From: Myxococcaceae bacterium
Lineage (GTDB): Bacteria > Myxococcota > Myxococcia > Myxococcales > Myxococcaceae
Assembly: GCA_016793095.1 (NCBI GenBank)
Contig: JAEUJQ010000071.1
Location: 1-64,000, forward strand
Length of the DNA: 64,000 bases
Direction of reading: 5' to 3'
Position 1 is the stretch's first letter. Every line of letters begins with the position of its first letter. Under the pieces are notes generated by a model. It had not been told where the DNA came from, ran no database searches, and was given only the letters and a program-made list of their open reading frames with translations. A program made the position numbers and the translations under genes. Below are positions 27,776-38,919 of the stretch, one piece after another.

Positions 27776-28567
27776 TCAGCGGCTCACCTCGAGCCGGTAC
27801 GGGCCGGAATTGGCCCTGAGGCCGTTGAAGAGCGCGGTGTCGGCCTGGTCGGCCGTGGCCGTCTCGTCGCGGAAGCGGAAGAGCGGCGGGCTCGTCGACA
27901 CCTGCTCGAGCGTCGCGAAGTTCACCGAGGCGAAGAAGGCGCGCGGGTCGACGAAGAGCTGCACCGTCGCGCCCTGCGACAGCGTCGCGTCGAAACCGAT
28001 GGGGGTGACGATGCGCTGCTCGCAGATGGGGTTCGACGAGGGCAGCGCGGGGTTGCGCGGAGGCGTCACCCGGTTCGTGCCGATGCGAAAGCTCGCCGTG
28101 AAGGGCCACACCGTGCCGGCCCGTGACGCCGTGCCCTCGACCCGCAGCACGACCGTGCGCTCATCGCTCGCGTTGACGTCGCCGGCGGTGAGCCACAGCG
28201 ATGCCGAGCGGGTCGGCAGGTCGCTGCCCAGGCCCTCGACGGGGAAGGGCTGGGGCGTCGGGTCGAGTGCGTCGACCTCGAGACCCCCGCGCACCTCGCC
28301 GGTGGTGACGCCCGGCACCACGCACGGCGCTTCGGTAGCCCCCGAGGCCGTCGTCGGCTCCACTGTCGAGAAGTAGAGCGCGCCCACCCAGACGCGCGCG
28401 GTGGTGAGGGTGACGTCGAAGCCGCGGGGCGTGGTGAAGGACAGCGGCTGGCCCTGCACGGCGCCGAGGTCGGGCGCGGCGCTGGCCGTCGCGGTGAACG
28501 ACACCAGCGCGTTGCCGGTGGTGTCGAGGCAGCCAGTGAAGAGGACGGCGAGGGCGAGCCGCTTCAT
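27776..28567 (-). CDS. TonB locus A beta-rich lipoprotein
   Basis: Protein of 263 aa from ATG 28567, which overlaps the stop of the TonB-receptor gene (ATGA). Lipobox FTGC (Cys ~13). The body is beta-rich with segments GFDVTLTTARVWVGALYFSTVEP, a long Ser/Thr-rich middle, and C-terminal GFDATLSQGATVQLFVDPRAFFASVNF. The same layout (strand ending in a 'valued' aromatic block, then a C-terminal V-x-L-x-V-D...F repeat) is seen in the locus-B counterpart at 52593-53291, though sequence identity is low. Role probably linked to the receptor's ligand. Confidence 0.75.
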   Translation of the reverse strand: MKRLALAVLFTGCLDTTGNALVSFTATASAAPDLGAVQGQPLSFTTPRGFDVTLTTARVWVGALYFSTVEPTTASGATEAPCVVPGVTTGEVRGGLEVDALDPTPQPFPVEGLGSDLPTRSASLWLTAGDVNASDERTVVLRVEGTASRAGTVWPFTASFRIGTNRVTPPRNPALPSSNPICEQRIVTPIGFDATLSQGATVQLFVDPRAFFASVNFATLEQVSTSPPLFRFRDETATADQADTALFNGLRANSGPYRLEVSR

Positions 28568-31119
28568 GGCGCGCCTCCCACGTTGAACGCGAGCGTGAGC
28601 ATGAGGGCGCGTGGCGCCCCCGCGGTGAAGTGCCGCACCGGCACCAGCGTCGGCAGGGGCGGTGTCGTGCGGAAGTCGGAGGCGAAGTTGAACTCCGAGA
28701 GGCGGTAGCGGGCGTCGAAGAGGTTCGTCGCCGAGAGGCCCACCGTGACGAAGCGCCACGAGAGCTCGCCGTTCACGTCGGTGACGAAGATGACGTCGCT
28801 GCGCTGGCCGAACGGCAGGGCGCGCCGGCCCACGTACGTGACGCCGACGCCTGCGCTGGCCCTCACCGGCGCGCCCGCGAGCTTCCAGGGCAGGTCGTGA
28901 AAGACGGCTCCATCGCCGCGCACCACGAGGTCGGGCACGTAGGGCACCAGCAGGCCGGTGTCGTCGAACTGCGAGCGCACGAACGTCGCGTGGGTCTGCA
29001 CGTCGAAGAAGCCGCCCCGCGCCCGCCCCTGCACGAGGGCGCCCAGGCGCGAGGTGCTGCCGCCGATGACGTTGCGGCCCTCCTGCTCGCTGAAGATGAG
29101 GTCCTTGTCGACGCGGGTGCCGAAGACGACGCCGCGCGCGCTCACGTCGAGCCAGTCGTCGAAGAACTTCGCCGCGTACATGACGCCGCCCTCCCACGCG
29201 CGCACCGAGGCGAAGGGCGTCTCCTTGTTCTCGGTGACGAACTGCGGGTCGATGCTGCGCACGCCGTCGCCGAACGAGCCGGTGACGGTGACGCCCTTGA
29301 AGGGGCCCACCAGGAGCGTCGCGCGCGGCATGGCGGCGACGCCGAAGGCCGAGGTGCGCTCGGTGGGCTCCCGGTACTGGCCGAAGTCCCGCTGCGACAG
29401 GCAGCTCGCGTCGCCGGGCGGGTGACTCGCCGAGGGCCGGCGCACGTCGGCCACCGCGCACGCGTTGTTCACGAGGTACGTCAGCAGGTCCGCGCGCACC
29501 CCGCCGCGCAGGGCGAGCCACGGCGTGAAGGAGAGGTTGAGGTCGCCGTAGAGCCCGATGTCGGACAGCCGCGAGGAGAGGTCGTAGTCCTTCGCGTACG
29601 GCGTGTTGACGTCGGCGCCGGCGAGCACGCGCTGCTGCTGGCCGGCCACCGAGTCGTAGCGGGCGAAGTAGCCCAGCTCGAGCTCCTGGCTCCGGCCGAA
29701 GACGCTCCGGCGCAGCTTGCCCCAGCCCCGCGCGCTCAGCGTCAGCGCCTCGGAGTCGCGGTCGATGAGGTCGCCGCGCTGCCCGTGCGGGGACTGCCGC
29801 GCGAGCTGCACGTCGTTCAAGAAGCCGGTGAAGTTCTCGCGCACCCGGCTCGAGCGGAAGATGACGGCCGCCTGCTGGTGCGCGGTGAAGCCGCCGAGGT
29901 GGTAGTGCAGCTCGCCCGAGAGGCTCGCGCGCGCGGCCTCGCCGCCCTGCCGCGGGTCGTAGGTGTCGTAGAAGCCGAGGCGCCCCGCCCGAAAGTCGTC
30001 GTCGCGCACCACGCCCGCCGAGCGGAAGCCCGCCGTGTAGCCGATGGCCTGCACGCGAAACGACGTCGTCTCCGACAGCCGGCCCTCGTAGCCCGCCGCG
30101 GCCCGCGCCGACTGGGCCCCGCGGTTCTGCCCGAAGCCGTCGGAGCGCTGCAGCGACACGGCGCCGAACGTCTTCGACGAGGCCGACTCGGGGCTCCACA
30201 GCAGCACGAGGCGCTGCGTGTTGAACGAGCCGTACGAGCCCTTCACCGTGAGGCCCTTCTTCGTGAGGCCGAGCTCGTAGTCAGCGCTGCCCGCGACCGC
30301 GTAGTTGCCCTGGCGCGGGTCGAACGGGCCCTCGATGACGCGCAGGCTCTCGATGAGCTCGGGGATGATGAAGTTCAGGTCGGCGTAGCCGTTGCCGTGC
30401 AGGTTGCCCGAGTCGTTGACGGGCACGCCGTCGACGGTGAGCTCGAGGTCCTGGCCCTCACGCGCGTCGAAGCCGCGCATGAAGATGCGCTCGGGGTGGC
30501 CCTCGCCGCCCTCGTTCGTGAGCAGCACGCCGGGCGCCAGCTTGAGCCGCTCGCCGCCCGTCTGCACCGGCACCAGCGCCAGCTTGCCGATCTCGATGGA
30601 GAGGTCGCTCGCGCCGCGCGACTTCGGCGTGAGGCGCTCGGTGATGACGGTGGACATGACGTGGTCTGCGTGGCCGCCGTCGAGGTTGTCTTCGACGACC
30701 TCGGAGGGGTGGGGCGGGTGCTCGGGGCTGCCCGCGTCGATGACGTCGATGCCTCCGTCGTCGAGGCCGGCGTCGGTCGGCGGCGGCAGCAACACGGCCG
30801 GCATCGCGAACGACAGCCGGGTGCGGCTCGCCACCTCGGTGCCCTCGTGCACGGCGGGCTTGAAGGTCCACCGCGAGAGCGCCTCGCGCGCGGCGTCGTC
30901 CCACAGCGGGCCCGCGGACTCGAGCACCACGATGTCGCCGGCGCGGCCCTTCACGGTGACGGTGAACTCGAGCAGCACGTGGTCCTGCGTCGGCGGGGGC
31001 GCGTCAGGGGGGGCGCTCGCGGCGACCCGCGTCAGCACCTCGGGAGGGATGACCTCTCCCGCGAGCGCGAGCCCGGGCACGAGGACGAGCAGACAGGCGA
31101 GGTGGCGTGACGGTCGCAA
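28564..31119 (-). CDS. TonB-dependent receptor with an N-terminal TonB-C-like domain
   Basis: Protein of 851 aa, outer membrane. Signal peptide ~1-21. Residues ~25-110 resemble the C-terminal domain of TonB (a DVLxE-like strand, AAREALSRWTFKPAVHEG, VASRTRLSF), an unusual fusion. An Asp/Pro-rich linker follows, then a plug domain (LKLAPGVLLTNEGGEGHPERIFMRGFDA; VDGVPVND; ESLRVIEGPFDPRQGNYAVAGSADYEL) and a 22-strand-type barrel ending in the aromatic-terminal LTLAFNVGG. Same operon as two lipoprotein genes downstream, and behind a small His-containing membrane protein. The ligand is unknown; the context suggests a metal or metal complex. Confidence 0.88.
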   Translation of the reverse strand: MRPSRHLACLLVLVPGLALAGEVIPPEVLTRVAASAPPDAPPPTQDHVLLEFTVTVKGRAGDIVVLESAGPLWDDAAREALSRWTFKPAVHEGTEVASRTRLSFAMPAVLLPPPTDAGLDDGGIDVIDAGSPEHPPHPSEVVEDNLDGGHADHVMSTVITERLTPKSRGASDLSIEIGKLALVPVQTGGERLKLAPGVLLTNEGGEGHPERIFMRGFDAREGQDLELTVDGVPVNDSGNLHGNGYADLNFIIPELIESLRVIEGPFDPRQGNYAVAGSADYELGLTKKGLTVKGSYGSFNTQRLVLLWSPESASSKTFGAVSLQRSDGFGQNRGAQSARAAAGYEGRLSETTSFRVQAIGYTAGFRSAGVVRDDDFRAGRLGFYDTYDPRQGGEAARASLSGELHYHLGGFTAHQQAAVIFRSSRVRENFTGFLNDVQLARQSPHGQRGDLIDRDSEALTLSARGWGKLRRSVFGRSQELELGYFARYDSVAGQQQRVLAGADVNTPYAKDYDLSSRLSDIGLYGDLNLSFTPWLALRGGVRADLLTYLVNNACAVADVRRPSASHPPGDASCLSQRDFGQYREPTERTSAFGVAAMPRATLLVGPFKGVTVTGSFGDGVRSIDPQFVTENKETPFASVRAWEGGVMYAAKFFDDWLDVSARGVVFGTRVDKDLIFSEQEGRNVIGGSTSRLGALVQGRARGGFFDVQTHATFVRSQFDDTGLLVPYVPDLVVRGDGAVFHDLPWKLAGAPVRASAGVGVTYVGRRALPFGQRSDVIFVTDVNGELSWRFVTVGLSATNLFDARYRLSEFNFASDFRTTPPLPTLVPVRHFTAGAPRALMLTLAFNVGGAP

Positions 31120-31218
31120 GAGACCTCCAGCGGTGAGCAGGACGGCGCGCCGGCGGCGACTGCACGCGGGCGGGACAGGGGAGCGGACGACGAGCGGACG
31201 GGCAGCGGGCCCGGGCGC

Positions 31219-31605
31219 TCAGCCGAGCGCGGGCGGAGAGGCCTTGGGCGCGGTCCGCCAGACGGCCACGCCCGAGCGGTGAACCTCGGGCAGCCGACCG
31301 CGGGCGAGCTGCAGGGCCTGGGCGCTCGCGTCCCGTGCCTCGCCAGTCGAGCGCGTCAGCGTCTCGGGGGTGCCCTGACAGAGCGTGTCCTGCGGGCCCT
31401 CGAGGTCGTCGCCGTCGCGCTCGCACAGGCTGCGGTCTTCGTGTGCGTGCAGGTCGAGCGAAGCGTGCAGCTCGACGACCGAGCCAGAGGTGCTCACCGT
31501 GTGCCGCTCGAAGGCCATGTGCCCGACCACGAGCAGCTCGAGCGCGACCAGACCCAGCGCGAGCGCCGATCGGCTGATCACCGCACGCTGGACGAGGCGA
31601 GCCAC
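31219..31605 (-). CDS. Small His/Cys-containing membrane protein, TonB locus A
   Basis: Protein of 128 aa from ATG 31605: one N-terminal membrane segment (residues ~10-32), then an exported part with HASLDLHAHED and C-x18-C, and a C-terminus VWRTAPKASPPALG. The C-terminus resembles that of the His-rich small protein in locus B (PRTAPRFSVAQPQG). First gene of the operon, 99 bases before the TonB receptor. Candidate periplasmic metal-binding or sensing protein; no known family. Confidence 0.65.
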   Translation of the reverse strand: MARLVQRAVISRSALALGLVALELLVVGHMAFERHTVSTSGSVVELHASLDLHAHEDRSLCERDGDDLEGPQDTLCQGTPETLTRSTGEARDASAQALQLARGRLPEVHRSGVAVWRTAPKASPPALG

Positions 31606-31657
31606 GAAGCCACAGATAGGAGGGGGCTGCCAGCGCTGTCAAGGCGAGTTGTAGCTG

Positions 31658-31667
31658 TGTTGCAACA
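31658..31667. promoter_or_regulatory. AT-rich 10-bp palindrome, candidate operator of TonB locus A
   Basis: TGTTGCAACA is a perfect palindrome in the 117-bp space between the divergent locus-A small protein and a lipoprotein gene. It stands out as AT-rich against the background and lies in a suitable place for a metal-responsive regulator (Fur/Zur-type dyads are AT-rich palindromes), but matches no precise consensus I can name. Confidence 0.3.
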
Positions 31668-31722
31668 TCAACCCACCGGGCACTCGCGTCGAGCGGGCCC
31701 GAGCCTGCTACAGGCGACCCAT

Positions 31723-32370
31723 ATGGTGCGTCCCTCAGCGCTGCTCCTCGTCGTCGCGCTCTCGGGAGCGTGCCAGTGCCTGGTGCCGGTGGAGGAAGGC
31801 GACGGTGGTGTCGTGGCCGACGCGGGCGCGGCCGCAGGCGCCGATGGGGGCGGGCCCGTGGCTGACGGAGGCGTGGAGTGCTCGTCGCCAGCAGACTGTC
31901 GCGGCACGTCGTGGGCGACCCGGTGGTGCGGAGCGGGCGGCGGCGGCTTCTCGTGCGTCGCGAACCGCTGCGTCGCCGAGTGCTCGGTGGCCGCGAAGAC
32001 CTGCTCCGTTGACGCGCGCGCCGAGTGTGCGTCGTGCGGTGCCGAGCCAGTGCTGTGCGTCGCCGACGACTGCTCGACCAACGCGTTCACCGCCAGCCTC
32101 TCGAGCGTCGAGTGCCGGCCAGGAGTCACGCCGACGCTGGCGGTGAACGACCTGCTCTCGTTCGTGCCGATTCGCGGGGCGAGCTGTGAGCTGTCGGTCA
32201 GCGCCCCCTCGCGCGGCCTCGGGCAGCTCTACCGCGCGCGGAGCGGGTCGCGGCAGTTCTGGTTCGCGCGCGAGCTGGGCGGCTGGTGCGTTGGCGAGCA
32301 CCTGCCGACGGGCGCCATCCGGTCGCAGGTGGCCTGCCCCCTCTGCACCCTGGTGGTCGAAGGGCTCTGA
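31723..32370 (+). CDS. Cys-rich lipoprotein
   Basis: Protein of 215 aa: lipobox SGAC (Cys ~17; a second Cys at 19), Ala/Gly/Asp-rich linker, then a Cys-rich region (VECSSPADCRGTSW...WCGAG...CVANRCVAEC...CSV...CASCG...CVADDC) with many C-x2-4-C spacings, and a C-terminal domain with three more Cys. Divergent from TonB locus A. Likely surface exposed; function unknown. Confidence 0.75.
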   Translation: MVRPSALLLVVALSGACQCLVPVEEGDGGVVADAGAAAGADGGGPVADGGVECSSPADCRGTSWATRWCGAGGGGFSCVANRCVAECSVAAKTCSVDARAECASCGAEPVLCVADDCSTNAFTASLSSVECRPGVTPTLAVNDLLSFVPIRGASCELSVSAPSRGLGQLYRARSGSRQFWFARELGGWCVGEHLPTGAIRSQVACPLCTLVVEGL

Positions 32371-32513
32371 GCCCCGACACACTTCTTCAAGAACGACGAC
32401 CGTCGCGTCTCAACCGCCTGAATCTCCTCGTTCACTCCCGCCCGGACGGCTCGACCACCCGGCGACCGCCGCGAAAGGCGCTTGCCGACCTCGCCAGACA
32501 GGACTACGCAGCG

Positions 32514-32539
32514 TTCGTTAGGAACCACTGACTAACCAA
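32514..32539. promoter_or_regulatory. Candidate TetR operator
   Basis: TTCGTTAG and CTAACCAA form an inverted repeat (7 of 8 positions paired) with a 10-base spacer, ending 4 bases before the tetR ATG. TetR/AcrR proteins often bind such dyads to repress their own efflux operon. The remaining part of the 173-bp upstream space shows nothing else. Confidence 0.5.
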
Positions 32540-32543
32540 CTCC

Positions 32544-33158
32544 ATGGCCCGCCCGCGCCTCATCACCGACGAGCAGATCCTCCGCACGATGCGCGCGGCG
32601 GTGCTGCAGCACGGCCCGTCGGTGTCGCTGGACCTCGTGGCGGACGCGCTGGGAGTCACCAGCCCGGCGCTGCTCAAGCGCTTCGGGTCGCGGCAGAACC
32701 TGATGATCGCCGCGCTCCGGCCGCCGGACGAGTCGCAGTGGGTCCAGCCGCAGCCCCCCGACGAGCGGCCGCTGCTCGTTCAGCTCGAGGCCATGCTCAC
32801 CGCGTACTGGGAGTTCCTGGCCCAGGTGGTCCCCTGCGTGATGGCCTTGCGCGAGAGCGGCATCGACGCGCGGCTGTGGCGCCAGCCGAACTTCACCGGG
32901 CCGAAGAAGGCCGTGGAGTGGATCGCGCGCTGGCTCACCGCCGCGAAGAGCCGCGGCCTCGTGGACTTCGCCGACGCTGAGATCGCCGCCTCGTCGATGC
33001 TGGGCGCGCTGCAGGTCCGCACCCTCACGGCCCACCTCTCGCGTCAGTCGATGGCGACGAAGCTGCACCGGGCGTACCTGCACGGCCTCGCCGTCTTCTT
33101 CACCGACGCGCTCGCACCTCGACGGCGCGCGCCCACGACCCGCCAGGTGCGGGCTTGA
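32544..33158 (+). CDS. TetR-family transcriptional regulator of the efflux operon
   Basis: Protein of 204 aa. The N-terminal HTH is clear (ILRTMRAAVLQHGPSVSLDLVADALGVTSPALLKRFGSRQNLM, residues ~11-53), followed by an all-helical ligand domain with a TetR-C-like LAYWEFL/ LWRQPNF region. First gene of tetR-MFP-RND-OMF operon; the next gene begins 17 bases after its stop. Probably a repressor of the pump; ligand unknown. Confidence 0.88.
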   Translation: MARPRLITDEQILRTMRAAVLQHGPSVSLDLVADALGVTSPALLKRFGSRQNLMIAALRPPDESQWVQPQPPDERPLLVQLEAMLTAYWEFLAQVVPCVMALRESGIDARLWRQPNFTGPKKAVEWIARWLTAAKSRGLVDFADAEIAASSMLGALQVRTLTAHLSRQSMATKLHRAYLHGLAVFFTDALAPRRRAPTTRQVRA

Positions 33159-33175
33159 ATCCCCCGGAGTCCTCC

Positions 33176-34243
33176 ATGCCCAGAGTCCTCTTTCCGATGG
33201 TGATGTTGCTGGTGGTCACGGGCTGCAAGAAGCCGCAAGAGGCCGTCACCGAGAAGCCGAAGCCAGCAGCGCTCGCTCCGGTGAAGGTCGAGCTGGGCGC
33301 GGTGACGCACGAGAAGATGCCGCGCCTGCTCACGCTCGTCGGCAGCGTGGTGGCGGACCGCCAGAGCGAGATCGCCGCGAACGTCTCGGGGCGCGTCACG
33401 GCCACCTACGTCGAGCGCGGCATGCCGGTGAAGGCCGGCCAGGCCATCGCGGTGGTGGACTCGCGAGCGGCCGGGTTCCAGGCCGCGGCCGCGCTCGCGC
33501 AGAGTCAGGCCGCCCAGACCCAGGTCGCCCTCGCGAAGCAGGAGTGCGACCGCGCCGACACGCTCTTCGCGCAGGGCGCCATCGCGAAGTCCGAGTTCGA
33601 CCGGCTGAAGACGCAGTGCACCTCGCAGCTGTACCAGGCGAACGCCGCGCAGGCGAACGCCGACCTCGCGGGGAAGCTGGCCGGCGACACCGTCATCCGC
33701 GCGCCCATCGACGGCGTCATCGGCGAGCGCTACGTGAACGTCGGTGAGTACGTGCAGCCGCCCACCCGCGTGGCGAGCGTGTACTCGGTCAACCCGGCGC
33801 GCATCAGCATCAGCGTGCCCGAGCCGGCCATCGGCCGCGTCAGAGAGGGCCAGGCGCTCGACGTCGAGGTCTCGAGCTGGCCCGAGCGGAAGTTCCCCGC
33901 GACGGTGCGCTTCATCAGCCCTGCCCTGCGCGCGCAGACGCGCGACCTCATCATCGAGGCGAGCGCGAAGAACGACGACGGCGCGCTCAAGCCGGGCATG
34001 TTCGCCACGGTGAAGCTCGTGGTGGGCGAAGAGGAGCAGCCCACCGTCCCGGTGGACGCCATCAAGGTGGACGGCACCGTGCGGCGCCTCTTCGTCGCGA
34101 AGGAGTCGCGCGCCATCGAGCTGGTGGTGAAGACGGGCATCGTCAAGGACGGGCGCATCGCGGTGCTCGAGCCGCTCGGCCCCGACACGCGCGTCATCCT
34201 CAAACCTCCTGCCGGGCTGTCCGACGGCGCCGCGATTCAGTGA
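33176..34243 (+). CDS. RND efflux periplasmic adaptor lipoprotein (MFP)
   Basis: Protein of 355 aa from ATG 33176 behind CGGAG. Lipobox VTGC (Cys ~16). Biotinyl/lipoyl half motifs (GSVVADRQSEIAANVSGRVTATYVERGMPVKAGQ, residues ~45-80), a helical hairpin (SQAAQTQVALAKQECDRADTLFAQGAIAKSEFDRL), the second lipoyl half (IRAPIDGVIGERYVNVGEYV), and a beta-barrel. It links the RND pump and outer membrane channel encoded next. A TTG at 33155 would add seven residues but overlaps the tetR stop. Confidence 0.9.
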   Translation: MPRVLFPMVMLLVVTGCKKPQEAVTEKPKPAALAPVKVELGAVTHEKMPRLLTLVGSVVADRQSEIAANVSGRVTATYVERGMPVKAGQAIAVVDSRAAGFQAAAALAQSQAAQTQVALAKQECDRADTLFAQGAIAKSEFDRLKTQCTSQLYQANAAQANADLAGKLAGDTVIRAPIDGVIGERYVNVGEYVQPPTRVASVYSVNPARISISVPEPAIGRVREGQALDVEVSSWPERKFPATVRFISPALRAQTRDLIIEASAKNDDGALKPGMFATVKLVVGEEEQPTVPVDAIKVDGTVRRLFVAKESRAIELVVKTGIVKDGRIAVLEPLGPDTRVILKPPAGLSDGAAIQ

Positions 34244-34255
34244 GAGGGCTCGACC

Positions 34256-37569
<3,314 letters not shown>

Positions 37570-37573
<4 letters not shown>

Positions 37574-38856
37574 AGACGCTTGGCGTGGTGGTGGCGCTGG
37601 TCGCGGCGCAGGCCGGCGCACAGCCGAAGTCGCTGCAGGAGTTCCTCGCCAACGCCGACGAGCAGAACGTCGATCGGCGCCTCTCACTCGAGCAGCGGCA
37701 GCGGTCCGAGGCCGAGTTCCGCGCCGCGTGGACCGCGCTCTTCCCGAGCCTCACGGCGAGCGCGACGTGGACGCACAACCAGTTCGAAGCCGTCGCGAAC
37801 TTCCCCAACCCCGCGACGGGCATGGTGAACAAGCTCGTCATCGTGCCGCAGGACCAGCTCGACGCGGTGCTGCGCCTCGACGTGCCCCTCATCGACACCA
37901 CGCGGTGGTTCCGGGCGCTGGCCGCGAACACCGCGTCGCTCTCCGCGACCGAACGCGAGCAGCTCACCCGGGACCTGGTGAAGCGGCAGGTCGTGGGCGC
38001 GTGGTACGGCTACGCCGCGGCGCTCGCCGTGCGGGAGTCGGCGAGGCGCTCGGTCGGCGTCGCTGAGGCGCAGCTCAAGCTCATCGACATCAGGGCCGGC
38101 GCGGGCGCCGCCACCGAGCTCGAGCAGATGCGGGCGAAGGCCGAGGTGGCGCGCACGAAGCAGACGGTGGCCGACGTCGAGTCCCTCGTGGCCACCACCC
38201 GCCGCACGCTGCAGACGGTCTCGTTCCTCGAGCCGCCCGCCGAGGTGGCGCTGCCGAACGACGACCTGCACCCGGAGCCGCCGGTCGCCAGCTTCGAGGA
38301 CCGGGCGGGTGAGCTGCCGGCCGTGAAGGCAGCAGACCGCGACGCCGAGGCTGCGGGCCGACTGGCGACCGCGTCGAGGCTGGCGCTGGTGCCCATCGTC
38401 AGCGGTCAGTTCACCCAGCGCTTCACCAACGCCACCGGCTTCCAGAACCAGTCGGCCGTCTACAACGCGGGCATCGGCCTGCAGTGGCGGGTGGACGTGC
38501 CCACCTTCATGAACATGCAGGTGCAGTCGCAGGCCGAGTCGATGGCGAAGCTGGCGGCCGAGAAGGCGCGGCTCCAGGCGAGGGACCAGGTGTTCCAGGA
38601 CTGGAACCGGCTCGAGACGGCGCGCCAGAAGGCCGAGCTCGTCATCGCGCAGGTGGCGGCGGCGCAGCGCGCGAGCCAGGTCGCGAAGGACCGCTACGCG
38701 GTGGGCGTGGCGACGCAGGTGGACGTCATTCAGGCCGAGCGCGACGTCTTCGGGGCCGAGGTGGCGCAGATTCAGGCGCGCACCGAGCTGGCGACCGCCC
38801 GTGCTGGCCTCAGGTTGAGCGCCGGCCTGCCGCTCTTCCCCGACGAGGCGCGCTGA
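37570..38856 (+). CDS. TolC-family outer membrane efflux protein
   Basis: Protein of 428 aa from GTG 37570 (coupled, GTGA). Signal peptide ~1-18 (ends AGAQ). Two outer-membrane-factor repeats with long coiled coils; strand block FPSLTASATWTHNQF and repeat-2 counterpart LVPIVSGQFTQRFTNATGFQ; DRYAVGVATQVDVIQAERDV is the classic C-terminal repeat motif. Completes the tripartite pump with the two preceding genes. Second TolC-type channel of the window, distinct from the CusC-like one. Confidence 0.9.
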
Positions 38857-38919
38857 GGCGGCGAGGCCCGCGCCCCGTCGCGCGTGCGCGCCTGCGACAC
38901 GCCGGTTAGTGCAGGGCTC

